Assembly (NCBI RefSeq): GCF_000524195.1
Contig: NW_020170386.1
Location: 439,982 to 503,981, forward strand
Source of the DNA: Echinococcus granulosus
Lineage: Eukaryota; Platyhelminthes; Cestoda; Cyclophyllidea; Taeniidae
Length of the DNA stretch: 64,000 nt
Reading direction: 5' to 3'
Numbering within the stretch: position 1 is the stretch's first letter; each line of letters opens with the position of its first letter. The position numbers were made by a program, and so were the translations under genes. The notes below the pieces were generated by a model. The model saw nothing but the letters and a program-made list of their open reading frames with translations. It was not told the origin of the DNA and searched no databases. Shown in pieces: positions 24,373 to 37,100 of the stretch.

Positions 24373-27300
24373 GCTGCTCTTGCTGTAGCTCTTAAAGAAC
24401 GCGCATAAGACGTTAACATTGTGCATACGATTTTGTACGGAAGTTTACTGTTTTATGCGATAAAGGCTGACTAGTGCCTCTTTGTGACTGCTCTTGTAGG
24501 GCAAAGGGTCAATTTTTCAGGCACTTGTTTGAATCACCGCATTCTTATTTATAAAATGTCGTAAGTAAATACTATTTTATTTGGTGACCAGATAACGAAA
24601 TGACACGAATGCTTGCCCTGGTCACCACATCCTAACTTAATAAAAACATGATGAAAGCGGATAAAGAAACAATGAAGTAGTGATCTACATTAATAAACGT
24701 CTCAGTAAAAACACTTAGTTTTAATTTTGTTGAGGCACTTTTAAATCTGCGTGATTTTTCCCCGTTGACTTCTGGAAAAAGGCTTCTCATTTGCGATTTT
24801 GTATCAAATTCTTATTACCAGCGTCTGTTGTTCTGCGGCAGGAAGCTTTCAAAGTCTGAAACACTTCAAGCATTTCAGTATCTAGCGAATTATCTAAGCG
24901 TGTCAACAAAAAAGAGTTCCGTAAGAGGAATCAAATTGTTTGCTTTTAAACATATTCGGAGGCGAGAATGAAGTGTCACTGCTATTTGGCTAAAGTAAAA
25001 TTTGGGCATGCTACCCTGTTACGACCACAGGCTTTTATTTCTGGAAAGAAGGTTGCACATCCCACCGAGGCGATCAAACACTTTTCAGCAGCATTGGTAA
25101 AAGATTTTTGAGGCTAAAATTCAGGCCTCAACTTCCTGGCTGTGAGGCACCAGCAATGGAATTGTGATGGATCGATTTCTTCTCCATAGAGCATTGAAAG
25201 TCACTAAAGTTGGAAGCACCATAGATGGGAAGTTCGCATGTAATTCGTAGGGTTGGGTTTGTTACCACGGCCATATTTAGCTAAACGTTTTAAATATTGA
25301 ATGCCTGCTTTATGCCTTCAATTGCATTCCAAATTCAATGACCGCGAGTGGGTGTAGTAAACGGTATGTGCAGGCACCAGCTGTACTTGACAGTTGCCTT
25401 TGCCTGGGTAAATAGAGTATTCGTTCCAAGGTTCAGCGCGGCTATAACAGGCGATTATGACGCAACAGCAAGCCACATTTCATGACCGTGGTAACAAATA
25501 TATAACTTTTGCATACGATAAAGGGAAATAAGCGAGCAGCAGAATAGCGTTGTGATGCCTTTACCTAATAGTTTGGGAGTTCAAATAGGCTACAGACTGA
25601 TCTATTGAACAATCGCTAAATTTAATGGTTGTTTTTTCAAAAGTCCTACCAATTCTCTTCTTAATCCCTGACCCTGAAAAGACTCAGGAGTAGGAAATTA
25701 TCGTAATTCGTTTGGTTTAGCCGTAAGAAAATGCATTATTCTTGGAAAGTAATCTCATAATTAGGAAAAAGTGAGTCGACTAAAGCAGCTGCAGTATTCA
25801 ACCAGTTTAGAGGGAGGAAGGTGCATTGCACAAATCGAACATACCACTCACAAAATTTATGAAAAGTAGCCGAGAAACGTTCTTTGCGAAATTTATTTAA
25901 GTCGAGGTTTTTAAACAGAGTATGAATAGCAGAGACTGCCTTGGTTTTCTGGATATTTGGAATTTATCTAGCACTATAATGGAAGGTTCATTGACGTTTC
26001 TTTTGTATCTAAACAGTGATTGTCAAAAACTACTAGTACTAATTATTCAGTTAATTCCAAAAAAGGTTATTAAGTTAAAGACGTGTTTATTTAGCAATTA
26101 CCCAGACTCTCATGCCCAACCAAGGTAATAAGCTAAAGTATTTAGCTTAAAAACGTTAAGCTAGGCCAACAATATAAGCAAAACTAAGAGACGATATCTT
26201 GAAATGTGGTCTGCTGACATAGCCCTGTAGGACCTTCAAGGATGAAAAGTGGGTGGAGGGCAACTAACCCATACGCTATTGTTTGACCCCAATAGGACCT
26301 GGTAGCATAAAAGTTTCTGGGAGCGTATCTTGCCTTGAAGTAAGTACAAAGTGGTGAATTGCTGCTCTTGTTTTTACAGACTTATTAAGCTGTTTAGATG
26401 TTAGGTTGGTTTTGAGTCAAAGAAGTTGGTAAGAAGTATATCTTGGTTAAGGTACCCTCGGTTTGGTAAAAGTGGCTGTCAAGTGTGAAACTTAAATGAA
26501 TGGAAACACTTCTTTCCTAAAATGCATTAAACGACCTCAGGAACAAGGCTTCACTGTTTCAAAATTTTTTGTAGGAAACATTTTCTGCTTTGCGGTTTCG
26601 ACAATAAGAATTGCACTACTCAGCATCTGAGACTTCCCGCACTTCATGGATCCAAGTGGAAGTAGTTTTACTATCTAAGGTATTCATCCGAAGTAGTGAA
26701 GTAGAGAGTCTATAGCGAGTAAAAACTTCTTGTTTGTTTTTCGTTCATGACTTTAGGGGAGATCTTAAATTGCCTTTTATTTCTCGAAAAAGGTGGAAAT
26801 AATGGAATAATGATCGGCAGCTTGGTCATCTCTTTTAAGGTGGCAGCAATTCAACATTTCGCCGAAAGTAGGTTTAGTAAAGAATGGAGGGAATATCCGA
26901 AATGGATGTATTCGGTTGATCTTGGTTACAATTCCCATACAGATTGGCTTTGGGGCCTTGTAACACAAACTTGGTGCACAACTTTAGCCCAATTATTTTG
27001 CCTTTTTTTGGTCAAAGGCTGTATGCTTTTATAAGCAAAATGCACCTAAAATACATTTTAATGTAGGTATCTTGGCGAATAATTAACATTACTTGTAATG
27101 GGTTTCCGCATTTATTAGAAGATCTGTCCAAGCTAGCTTTTGTGTAAAATCATGGAAGAGTTTTTAAAATTAGTGGGGACACAATTGCTTTTAAGAGAAT
27201 TGACGGGCTTTTTAGGAAAAAAGTGAACCCAACCTTCAAACCTCCAAAATTGATCACTTGAGCGTATTTGTTGAAACCCCCAAATTTTCAAGTTATTAGA

Positions 27301-30300
27301 ACTGAAAATGTTCGTCTAATCGTGATAATGGGCTGGAGATAAAAATCTGAATTTTGAAAACAGGTCAGAGAAGAAGGTTCTGCTTTGATGCAACTCCACC
27401 GTAGGAGCCATAAATACAAATTACGTATGATGCATCAAACGACATCAATGGTTTGCGAGGAATACATTAAACTGATGTACGTTTTCATCTAATCCATTGA
27501 ATATCATTTATACCTATTGGAGATTTATCTGAACATTTTACGAAGTGGCTAGTAGTTTATTGGTCACTCAGAAGTGGAGCACTTTCAGTGAAAGATAGCA
27601 CAACTTAGAAGGATGAACCAAGTGGTTACATGCTAGGCAAATTAAAAGTGTTTCAAGGATCCATACCATTTGATATGATAATTTTCTAACTATTGACCGC
27701 CGAAAAGTCTCATTTCCATCCCTGACCTTTAAAGTAGTTGTGGTTATTTCAGATGTAGGCATTAGGGCAATTTGTCGAGAGTGGATTGCACACCTAATCT
27801 GCTTGAATACCCGAGTGCGCCAGTTGCCTTGTCACACCACCTGAACGGACTCATCCTCAAAATCATTCAACGACGCATGAAAATTTTTGCGTTAAAGTGA
27901 AACATTGATTTGAAAACATTATTAATTGCTAAATTTGGCCCACATGTGTTCTCATAATGGAATCAGCGTTTCAGACATGCTGTATGTGTATAAGGGTTTG
28001 CGCAGTTAAGTGAGATACGCTGCAAAATCGGGTTTAAAATATTCAACACTAGTGTATAAGTAAATATAGATTTGATTTTAGACGGCCCAGTCAACTAGGG
28101 AAGTAGGATAAAGCAAAACGGGATTACTTAGAAGTCGGTGCACGATGACAGTTAAATAAGTTGTGACTTTCTACAAAAACCCCAAAACTCATATGGACTG
28201 TGAAGCTAAAATCGGAAGTAAATTTTTAATTGGCATTCACAAAAAACCGATGGCACAAGAAAATTTATCGAGGCATGATAAAAGTCGTAGTAAAGCGGTA
28301 AATTCCCCAAGTCATATATATTTTGGACGTATTGAATGCATAGAGTAAAACAGGGGGCATAATGCTACACAATTTTATACTTTGAACAGTGAGAATAAAA
28401 AAGAGGGTAGAAATATGTCTTCTATTTTATAAATTATCGGATTTCTAAATGATCAGAGGATTTTTAATTCAAAGGACCTTTGTATTCTTTTACGAGTTAA
28501 TTAAAATGGGATTGTCGCCACCAAAATTGCTGCTGCTCCCCACACAATCGCTTCTTAGTTCTGGAAAGGTTCCGAATACCTATTCGAAAATCACCTTCGA
28601 AGGGTTTCCATTGTGACGGGAAGTCTTCCTCAGATGGGTGTAGAAAAATACTAATGTTGATTGCATTTTCCATCTTGGAAGACAGGCCTTTCTGATTATT
28701 GCAAAGGCCGCTTCCTTAATCACTATGTGGTTAAGTAGACGGAGTCAATGCATGATAATTAGGTAAACAATAAACGAGAGCAGACTGGAGAACAGCTTCG
28801 CATTAATGTTTACGGTGATTTTTCACTTCCTTGTCCAAAATGCATAAGTTTATTTATGACTCACAAGGCCAAAACTAGAGGATTCTAATCGTTTCCTCAT
28901 GCAAATTAAATGGCAATCACACTTCTAAAGATTTGCAGTTCGTCTGAATTGTGTCTAGTTCTGCCAAAAAAGGCACCATTGAAGGGTTATTCAAAGAACT
29001 AAATTCGACCAAAGAACTTCAAACCACTGCCAAAAACCATAAAATCAATTAAGCAGCATTATTAAAAACGCTTAGTAAAGCCACAAACCTGCCAATGGAA
29101 AAATGCTAACTAAACAAGAGACTAGGTGTGATCTGCGAAACATTGTTAATTAGGTTACTTTTCAATGGTAATAACCGATCACGCTCAAAGATCAGACCTC
29201 CCAAAGATTTTCGAATTTGAAGGCTCATGTCTAGCCTTTGCATTTGTTTTACCGGCCTGATGAGCTGAAAATCACTGCATACCAAAAGTGCTTAAACATA
29301 ACAGTTTTGATTTAACACATTGAGGTTTTATGGAAAGGGATAGTAGAAGTCGCAACGTTCCAGACCATTCCCTTCATTAAAATGCCACTAAAAGGTTCGT
29401 TATTGCAATGACCTTTACCGTGCTCTTCCACTGAGGTCGCATGGCGAATTCCTCAGTTTAAGGGTTTCATTGTGTGCAGTTGGGAAGATGACACTTTTTG
29501 CCCCTTATACAACATCCCCAGACATTGGAGACGCAGTTTTGTTTGGGAAGGCATTTTTACTGTTAGTTGCAGCGTTCGCAGCCCCGGTGCACCCGGCATG
29601 ACTCACCCCCACCGCCGTGGCCTCCACCGCCTCCCCTAGCACAGCGACGATTGGTTAGGCAGGGAGGTTGTGTGTGGAGGCGCATTCGCCTTCCAGCTTG
29701 TCGCATCCAAATAATGTTGCTGCGATTTTACAGCAGGGGCTTTCTGGCCTGCAACCAATTATTTTCAGTGTGCCAGTTACTAAATCAACTAAAAATAATG
29801 CCAAGTGCCTAGCCTATTGCGGTACCCTCACTGGGGTCCAAACTTCTGGCCATAGGACCTGGTGCATTTCTATAGAAAACGTCAATCATTTAAATTTTTA
29901 TTTTAGGCATATCATAGAGAAATTTCCTATCAATCATGTACTGATGCTCATTTGTAGGAACACAGACGCTATAGATATGCCAATCGGAGTCATTGGGAAA
30001 TAAGACCTTAGAAAAACGAGGTCTTTATACCGACCACGTATGTACAACCAGAGCAAGACAGCGTCCAGGTTCCCTGGCCTGAGTACTGGGTCATGGGTCG
30101 GTAGCGTTCTTAAGTACATATGGCGGTTTGATTAGCTACAGCCTTATTGTGGATATAGGGACATTTGAAGAGCAACCACATAATTATTGCCCCATGGAGG
30201 AGGATCCAGTAAGAGAGACAACAGTAGAACATTCCAGAACGTTTGAGTAAGGAAACTTGCTGGCAAATCTAGAACTCGAGAAAAGAAATACAATTTCTGG

Positions 30301-31282
30301 AGTCGTAGGCATATGCAGCACAGCCCCCTACATTATGTTAAATTAAACGCCGTAATCATAACCTGAAGAATATTAAGGACAGCGAATTAGTCACTGGTAG
30401 TCTGATTTTTTAATGTCTACCTCTAGCTAAGCCACCGAAGTGGTAACCTGTGGATGCGCGTTGTTGATCAAGTGTTACATAATCGGAGTAAACGTGCATT
30501 CTGGTAAAATAAGAATGAAAAAAATAGTTGTTTTCAAGAATTCGAGATGCGTGTGAGCAAATTCGTGGACAGTATCATCGGCAACTCTGATACAGTTTTG
30601 TGAATCAAGATTTGCCATCTGTTTGGACTGACGACTCCCCGTTTGACCTAAGTATGACCCGCAAGAATAGGTAAATTTTGCACAAGTTGTACTTTTCGAA
30701 AATAAGTAGTTTAAGTTGAGTTCCCAGTGTAGCCGAACGGGGGACTCGCGCCGACGCAAACTCCAGCCAAACTGATGCTGAAGCGTGAACCACAAATGCT
30801 GACATGTAAAAATTTTAGGCCAAACGAATTGTCAACAAGGAAATGTGCGAAAATTTTGGCTTTACACCACTTTGCCTGCACACCTAGAAATATTCACAGT
30901 TTCATGCATTCGCTTAAGTGTAAACTTCGACTGGAAGTATATTGTATCATCGCTTTTCCGTTATTTTTACGACACCATCACGTGAATGCTGCTTTTAAAC
31001 CTGCTCGCAGGAAGAAGAGAGATTAAAGACATTAGAAGTATATGTAGAAAACTCCGTGTTGAATGTTGCATAGGATTTTGCTTTACAGTCAGTAAAGGCA
31101 ACTGTTTTATCCTTGCAGGAAGGATAAGAAACATGTTCTTGATGAGAATGCTCAACTGGTGAAACTGCATTTCATTTGCCAAATTATAAGCCCTGCGATC
31201 AATTTTAGTCTCCCATTAATGCTTAACTCAAGAATTTGCGATGCTTTTGCAAAGAGGAGTTGATAAAACAATCGGTTATATA
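24373..31282. other. long intergenic region, nothing firmly identified
   Basis: Nearly 7 kb, A-rich on the + strand. Open frames are under 115 codons and show no domain. The stretch 29570-29700 is a GC-rich patch with CCACCGCC-like repeats and an inverted CCAAT. It could be a promoter or a small GC-rich exon, but no splice-consistent model was found. No RNA gene or array repeat seen. Confidence 0.5.
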
Positions 31283-31288
31283 TTTATT
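31283..31288 (-). promoter_or_regulatory. poly(A) signal AATAAA on the minus strand
   Basis: TTTATT on the + strand reads AATAAA on the minus strand, about 300 bp downstream of the stop of the 31,586-32,170 ORF. It fits a 3' end for that transcript, but one hexamer in AT-rich DNA is weak evidence. Confidence 0.35.
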
Positions 31289-31585
31289 GTTCAATGTAAA
31301 TATATTTGCAATACCTACTATTCAACTCCCCTCATATTTCACACCACTGCTGTGAGAGGACCATGAGTAGATCAAGCGTAAATTAGTTCATTCATTAGCA
31401 TTCTTTGAAAATGATTTCTTCATCGAATGGATTGTCGGTTGGTGTGATTTGCACTTTGTTCCACTTCACCGATAGCAAATGCTCTTTACATAGAAGTGAT
31501 GCATTTTGATACATTCAAAGTAGGTAAATTTCTTCCTCTCAGACCACCGAGCAACTACGGTTTGCTAAGGAAATATTTTGCTTGG

Positions 31586-32170
31586 CTATGCAGACTCAGC
31601 AAGCCTACTGCACACACCACCTGCTGATCGATGTTGGGGCGTGACGATGTTTCTTGATTCCCTCAAATTTTTCACCTTGCATTCCCTGTAGTCCTCAATG
31701 AATCGGTCAGTGTGAGAATGGATGAATAATTTAGATTCCTCTTGGCACCTAGAGGCGCTTTGCGCAGTGAGCTGTCGAGCCCGCGCGGCCGATGGTGAGG
31801 ACCATCGAGCAGAGGAGATGCGTCGACCGCGCATGCTCCTCTGAACCTTCCTCGACTTTAGTGCCTCGCACTTGGGGAGAGACATATCACTTGACATGAT
31901 CTTCTTTTCCACCTTTGACCAACCACAAAAGCCTGGATTTTCAATATTTGTGCGACTGTCCACTTTTGGATGTGCTTCCGAAATTATCTGTGATGCCAAA
32001 AAATTATTTTGGTTTTCAATTTCGGGAATGCTAAAAATGTAATCCTCATCTGAAACAGCGGTCTTCTTTAGGGCATCACAAGAGGAGGCAGTTGGAGGTC
32101 TTGAGGGTTCAGTGTAGTTCTTGTGCTTACATTGGTAACTGCTTCCTTGTTTAGGTCTCTTAAATGTCAT
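31586..32170 (-). CDS. hypothetical protein, 194 residues
   Basis: Longest unassigned open frame of the window, ATG at 32170 to stop at 31586. The product is hydrophilic, without signal peptide or membrane segment. It is rich in Ser, Lys and Arg, with a strongly basic middle part (SMRGRRISSARWSSPSAARA) and an acidic segment near residues 35-60. No family recognised. In favour of a gene: length in AT-rich DNA, an AATAAA downstream on the same strand, and A-rich surroundings on the + strand like those of the minus-strand TMX1 gene. Against: no similarity, and upstream or downstream exons cannot be excluded. It may be a lineage-specific protein or the last exon of a larger gene. Confidence 0.42.
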   Translation of the reverse strand: MTFKRPKQGSSYQCKHKNYTEPSRPPTASSCDALKKTAVSDEDYIFSIPEIENQNNFLASQIISEAHPKVDSRTNIENPGFCGWSKVEKKIMSSDMSLPKCEALKSRKVQRSMRGRRISSARWSSPSAARARQLTAQSASRCQEESKLFIHSHTDRFIEDYRECKVKNLRESRNIVTPQHRSAGGVCSRLAESA

Positions 32171-33214
32171 GCCGCAGTATCGATCATGAATTTAAATTTA
32201 GGCTTTCAAACAAAATGATAGCATTTTCAAACATCTTCCCAACTGTCGCACGCACGATGGTAAGTTGTGAACATGCGTTTTGAAACGAATGCTATTCGAA
32301 TCAGCAAAAATTTAATGAAACATTTATATTATTGAGTTTTGCAGCTGTACTGAAATCCCTTTCCTAGCAGCAAGTCCGAAGACGTTAGTGATGGCAGATA
32401 ATTGCGGATTATTTTTTTAGTTATGTGAATGAACGTGTAACTGCTACGTTATAATTCGAACTAAATAAAGGCCTTTGTAACTCCTCAAAGGTAACAACAA
32501 ATTTATTTAGTGACTGCAGATCTGAAATTCTTGAGGACAAATTTGCTACCATCTGTTTGATTCATCTGTTTCCATATAGTGTAGAAAAGTTGAGAGTACG
32601 TGCGCCCAGTCATTCGACCACATCAGAAAGGAACTTTAAGAGCGCCTGCAATTGCACCAAAACTTGCTCTATTGGAAGATAATTTCAGCCCCCAACTTGC
32701 ACTTACGAGCTCAGTAGACATCTTCAAAACATTATGAGGAAATGGTAGCTCTTATTTAAGCCCAGTACCCTTTCATAACATTAGCGGAATACTTAAAAAC
32801 GTTGCGACCTCGTGGGTGTACCAGGCAAGAGTAACAAACAAGTATACCACGACTGCCTGGATAAATAACGATGGGTAAGTTATAAACAAATGTCACAAAA
32901 GAGTCGCACTTTCTGGTTAAAATGGGATTGTTTCGTGAAATGCAATGCCTTTTTAACATGACATTCCGATTGCTGTGTGAAGTCAGTGCCAAATAATATT
33001 GATACTCAAATATGAACCACTCTTAAATAGGCAAACGGCACAATTATCAAGATAATATAAAGTCTGACGTATTTCCGATATGCCTCGTTCGATCAAACAA
33101 CTAAGGCCGGAAATTCAAGCAAATAGCTTGGGAACGCTTGATCGAAGCAAGGGAAAATGAGCATGACAGCACTGTTGTTTATTACATCGGCGAAGACTCG
33201 GAACACTATCGTAA
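32171..33214. other. intergenic, nothing identified
   Basis: About 1 kb of AT-rich sequence between the 194-residue ORF and the LTR-like element. It would be the promoter side of the ORF; no clear core promoter motif is visible. Confidence 0.4.
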
Positions 33215-33413
33215 TGTAATACGATGCTGGTTTATCCCCTGGTATTGGTGGGGCGCCACTTTTGTACTTTGAATTAGCCCCCTTGTACCTCGCTGGGTGG
33301 GTTGTCCTTTTGGGCCATGCCAATAGCCCAGATACCTTCTCCGTGCTAAATATATATATTCTGCACGAGTATTGTGTCTTCTTTAATCTTCAGGGAAGTC
33401 TCAGGACGCTACA
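33215..33413 (+). mobile_element. LTR-like element, probable solo LTR, copy 1
   Basis: A 199-bp sequence starting TGTAAT and ending GCTACA, the TG...CA ends of LTRs. It is flanked by a perfect 4-bp direct repeat GTAA (33211-33214 and 33414-33417), as expected for a target-site duplication. Inside are CCAAT at 33320-33324 and a TATATATA run near 33350, in a spacing that would suit an LTR promoter. A second, clearly related copy lies at 63656-63857 in opposite orientation. No primer-binding site follows and no second LTR was seen nearby, so this looks like a solo LTR. Size and form recall the LTRs of the small non-autonomous TRIM elements reported from taeniid tapeworms; that link is inference. 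Confidence 0.6.
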
Positions 33414-33417
33414 GTAA

Positions 33418-34186
33418 CACCTAGGTTGTTCTAATGTTCCTTTCAGAGAGGAGGCGGGCATACAAGTAGAACCTCGTGACGGAGGCGTCAACGTCGAGTA
33501 GCCCGGAGAGGGCTTCTACCTTCACACCCCCTTAACTTGTACTTTACAACCCTATCTACTTATCCGAATAAACACGTCGAAGTCGAATCAACCCGGCTAT
33601 TCTAGGAGTACGAGAGTCGGGGAAGAGGAGGTATACGGGTCTCACCCTACACTATGGGTATGGTCATATTACTTGCATGGAATAGTTATTGGTACGAAAT
33701 GTTAGAGTATGTAGTCAAAGGAGCCCTATCTTTACTGTCTTAGAGAGAATACGGGCCCAGAACTGTTAAAAGCAGGAAAAGTTTGCTTAAATGGGAAAGT
33801 ATTGCACAAAGCCCTGTTAACCTTCTTATATATGAGGCATTTTAAGACATAAAGGCGTTATGAGCTTTAAAAACCGATAAATACGGCCGCATATTAAAAA
33901 GCACTAAATACAAACGAATTTTCGCAATTAGAATGGCATAATTATGGGGAAGATCCAAATCTACTGCAAATAGCAAGATGACCCAAATCTCAACTTTTAA
34001 CCGTGCAATAAAAATTCTTAGCATGTAATACAGTGGCAAGCAGTACTTTATTTTGTTTTGGAGATAAGTTACAGATAAGTTCAAAACGACTTACCTTTCG
34101 GCAATTATTAGAGGAATAAACAGCCAATCAAATTTGTCGAGAATTACAGTTACGTGTGCATGGATTTTACATATTAAACGTTGGAT
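33418..34186. other. intergenic, upstream of EHD
   Basis: The part 33440-33680 is richer in G+C and purines than its surroundings and may be further repeat sequence. From 33,780 on the sequence is A-rich up to the EHD start. No TATA box stands out. Confidence 0.4.
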
Positions 34187-37100
34187 ATGGAGGGTTTGTT
34201 TTCAGCGTCGAAAAAAGCAAAGGATCAAGGAGTCTATAGAACTGTGATTGACGGCTTACATAGCTTATATTTTAAATACCTACTTCCTCTTGAAACGACC
34301 TATAGGTTCCACGAATTTCATTCGCCACCTTTGGAACATGCGGATTTTGATTCGACACCCATCGTTTTACTTGTCGGACAATATTCGACTGGAAAAACCA
34401 CATTTATTCGCTATTTAATTGGTGAAGATTTCCCAGGGATGCGTATTGGACCCGAACCGACGACGGATAAGTTTATTGCTATTATGCATGGAGAACAATC
34501 GTCAATAATTCCGGGAAATGCTCTGGTGGTCGACCCAAAAAAGCAGTTTCGCCCATTGTCGGCCTTTGGAAACAATTTTTTGAATCGTTTTCAATGCTCT
34601 TTACTAAACAATAAGGTTCTTGAAGGCATATCTCTGGTGGACACGCCTGGGATACTCAGTGGTGAGAAGCAAAGACTTGGACGTGGCTACGATCTTACTG
34701 GAGTGATTGAATGGTTCTCACACCATGTTGATAGAATAATTTTGCTATTCGATGCACATAAACTAGATATATCAGATGAATTTAAATCCGTCATTGAAGC
34801 GGTCAAGGTGAGCCGTTTTGTGGATTTTCTGATTTTTTTATCATTTCCAAAAACCGAATGCTGCACTTGCCTTTGACTAAGACACTTTCAGTTTAGCATA
34901 TCCTCCTTTTTTCAGTCAAGTAACCCACTTGTAAGTTTTGTCAGGGATAATAATTATTATTCCAGCTTCTCGGAGAGGCCTTGCATGATTTCTCATAAAG
35001 TGTTGACTTTCGGGTAACTGGTTGTCTTCCCATTAGGGCAATGAAGACAAAGTTCGCATTGTACTGAACAAAGCCGATATGGTTGACTTCCAGCAGCTCA
35101 TGCGGGTATACGGTGCTCTGATGTGGAATCTGGGCAAGATCTTGGGTACCCCTGAAGTGGCGCGTGTATACATAGGCAGCTTCTGGGATCACCAACTCCA
35201 CTTTGACACAAATCGTCGCCTCTTTGAGCTTGAGCAGGCTGATCTCTTCCAAGACCTTCAAAGTCTTCCGGCCTATTCTACCATTCGCAAACTTAACGAT
35301 CTTATTCGACGTGCTCGTCTCGCCAAGGTACGCGGATGGACAGTGTTTTCTTTTTATTTGTAACCTCTGGTCTAGAATGCTATGCGTCTAACTACATCTT
35401 GGTCCTTTAACAGGTACCATTACGCTGCTAATTGGTACCATATTTTCCTAAAATTCAATAGGTCCATGCGTATATAGTTTCTGAACTTCGACGTCAAATG
35501 CCAGCTCTTATTGGCAAAGAAACTAAAAAGAAGGAGCTGATAGCCAATCTCCCCGCAATTTATGAAAATCTTTCTCGGACGCATCACATTTCCATAGGAG
35601 ATTTCCCACCGATCGACAGGATGCGCGAAATCCTTGCCGCACAAGACTTCAAGTCTTTCAGCAATCTCCAACCCAAACTTATCGCTGGTGTAGAAAAAAT
35701 GCTATCGGTCGACATTGCAAAGTTAATGCAAATGATTCCTCAAGTAGGTTTTGTTTGTGCACATTTTTGGCACTTTTATTCGTCCTATTTCTGCAAGTAC
35801 AGCATGATAAAGTCACAATTGGCTGGTAGCCATTTTTTGCAAATCATAAAATCGCCTTAGTTTGATACGGGAAACTCGAGTTTCAAAGTAGTTTAAATCT
35901 GTAAAATTCAAAAACTTGCCGATTGTGTGGGTTGAACATCATTTTATTCATCTTATTTCTGTTGGTAATCGTGTTTATTCCCAAAATTCTTCCTTTATAG
36001 TCATTTCTTATTGCTTTTTTTAAGTGAAGCCTTGGACATCTTTAACTTAAACGTCGCAATTTTAGGCTAGTTTAGTTTGTAGTAGGGAATTAGAAAACTT
36101 TCCTCTTCCGGTAAAAAAATGAATAAATAGGCTTGATGATTTTGACAGTTTCGGTTTTATTGCGGGATGTTCAAAATTCCTGAAGTCGGTTTTTTCCCTT
36201 TGTTTGGCTTAAGTACTCTGTTCTAACTTTTTAAAGTGCAGGTTACTGCCCATGGTGCTGATTTATTCCCAAAATGCTTCTGTAGAACTGCGAGATGGGG
36301 TACACTCCCACGTTTGCGCTGTGATTGGTGCGAATTCAGTTGGAAAACCTCTGTAGCGAGACAGTTTTACTGCGGATTCCCCGCTATTTTCTCCGCAAAA
36401 CTTATCGACTCCTGTATGATTGCCTACGTCGAACTCTTTGTTTTCTACCTTGGTGCTTAACGTGTTGGTCTTTCAGTGAAAAGTCCAATACTAGTTATTC
36501 ACACTCTCCCTGGAGTTGGCTTAAAATCCTTGTTTTTTATCATTCAACACGAAATATCTCGGTGCAATTTTTTGCGTTTTTTGTACTGTAGGTGTTAAGA
36601 GGTCACTTGCATGGCGTCCTATTTCTATTCTGCCTTTGTGCAGGTCATCTGTAGTGTTGTTATCACTGTTTGCATTGTATCATCTGTAGTGTTGTTATCA
36701 CTGTATGCATTGTAAATTCCAGGATTTGGGTTTGTAAAATTTGTGTCACCTTCAGGCCATGCCGAACCTGATCCCTAAGGCCATCGCTTCATCATTACCT
36801 GCTAAGTATTTTGCAACCGTGATCCGGTGACTCTCGTTCCGATGCCACTATTATTACCACCGATAACGACATTTTTCTGCCTGTGAAGTAAATTATCAGG
36901 TGATTCTGACTTTTCCAACTGGCCAGTAATATAAAACACCGAAAATGTAACACGTGTTTTCTTGTGGTCTATGAAGTTATTGCCTTTTGCAGACACCTTG
37001 CCTGACATCTTTTATCCAGTCGAGGCGTCCACGATACATAGCCGGGGGGTATTAATACTAGCATTGAGCACTACATTTGGGCAACAGGAGGATGGTAGCT

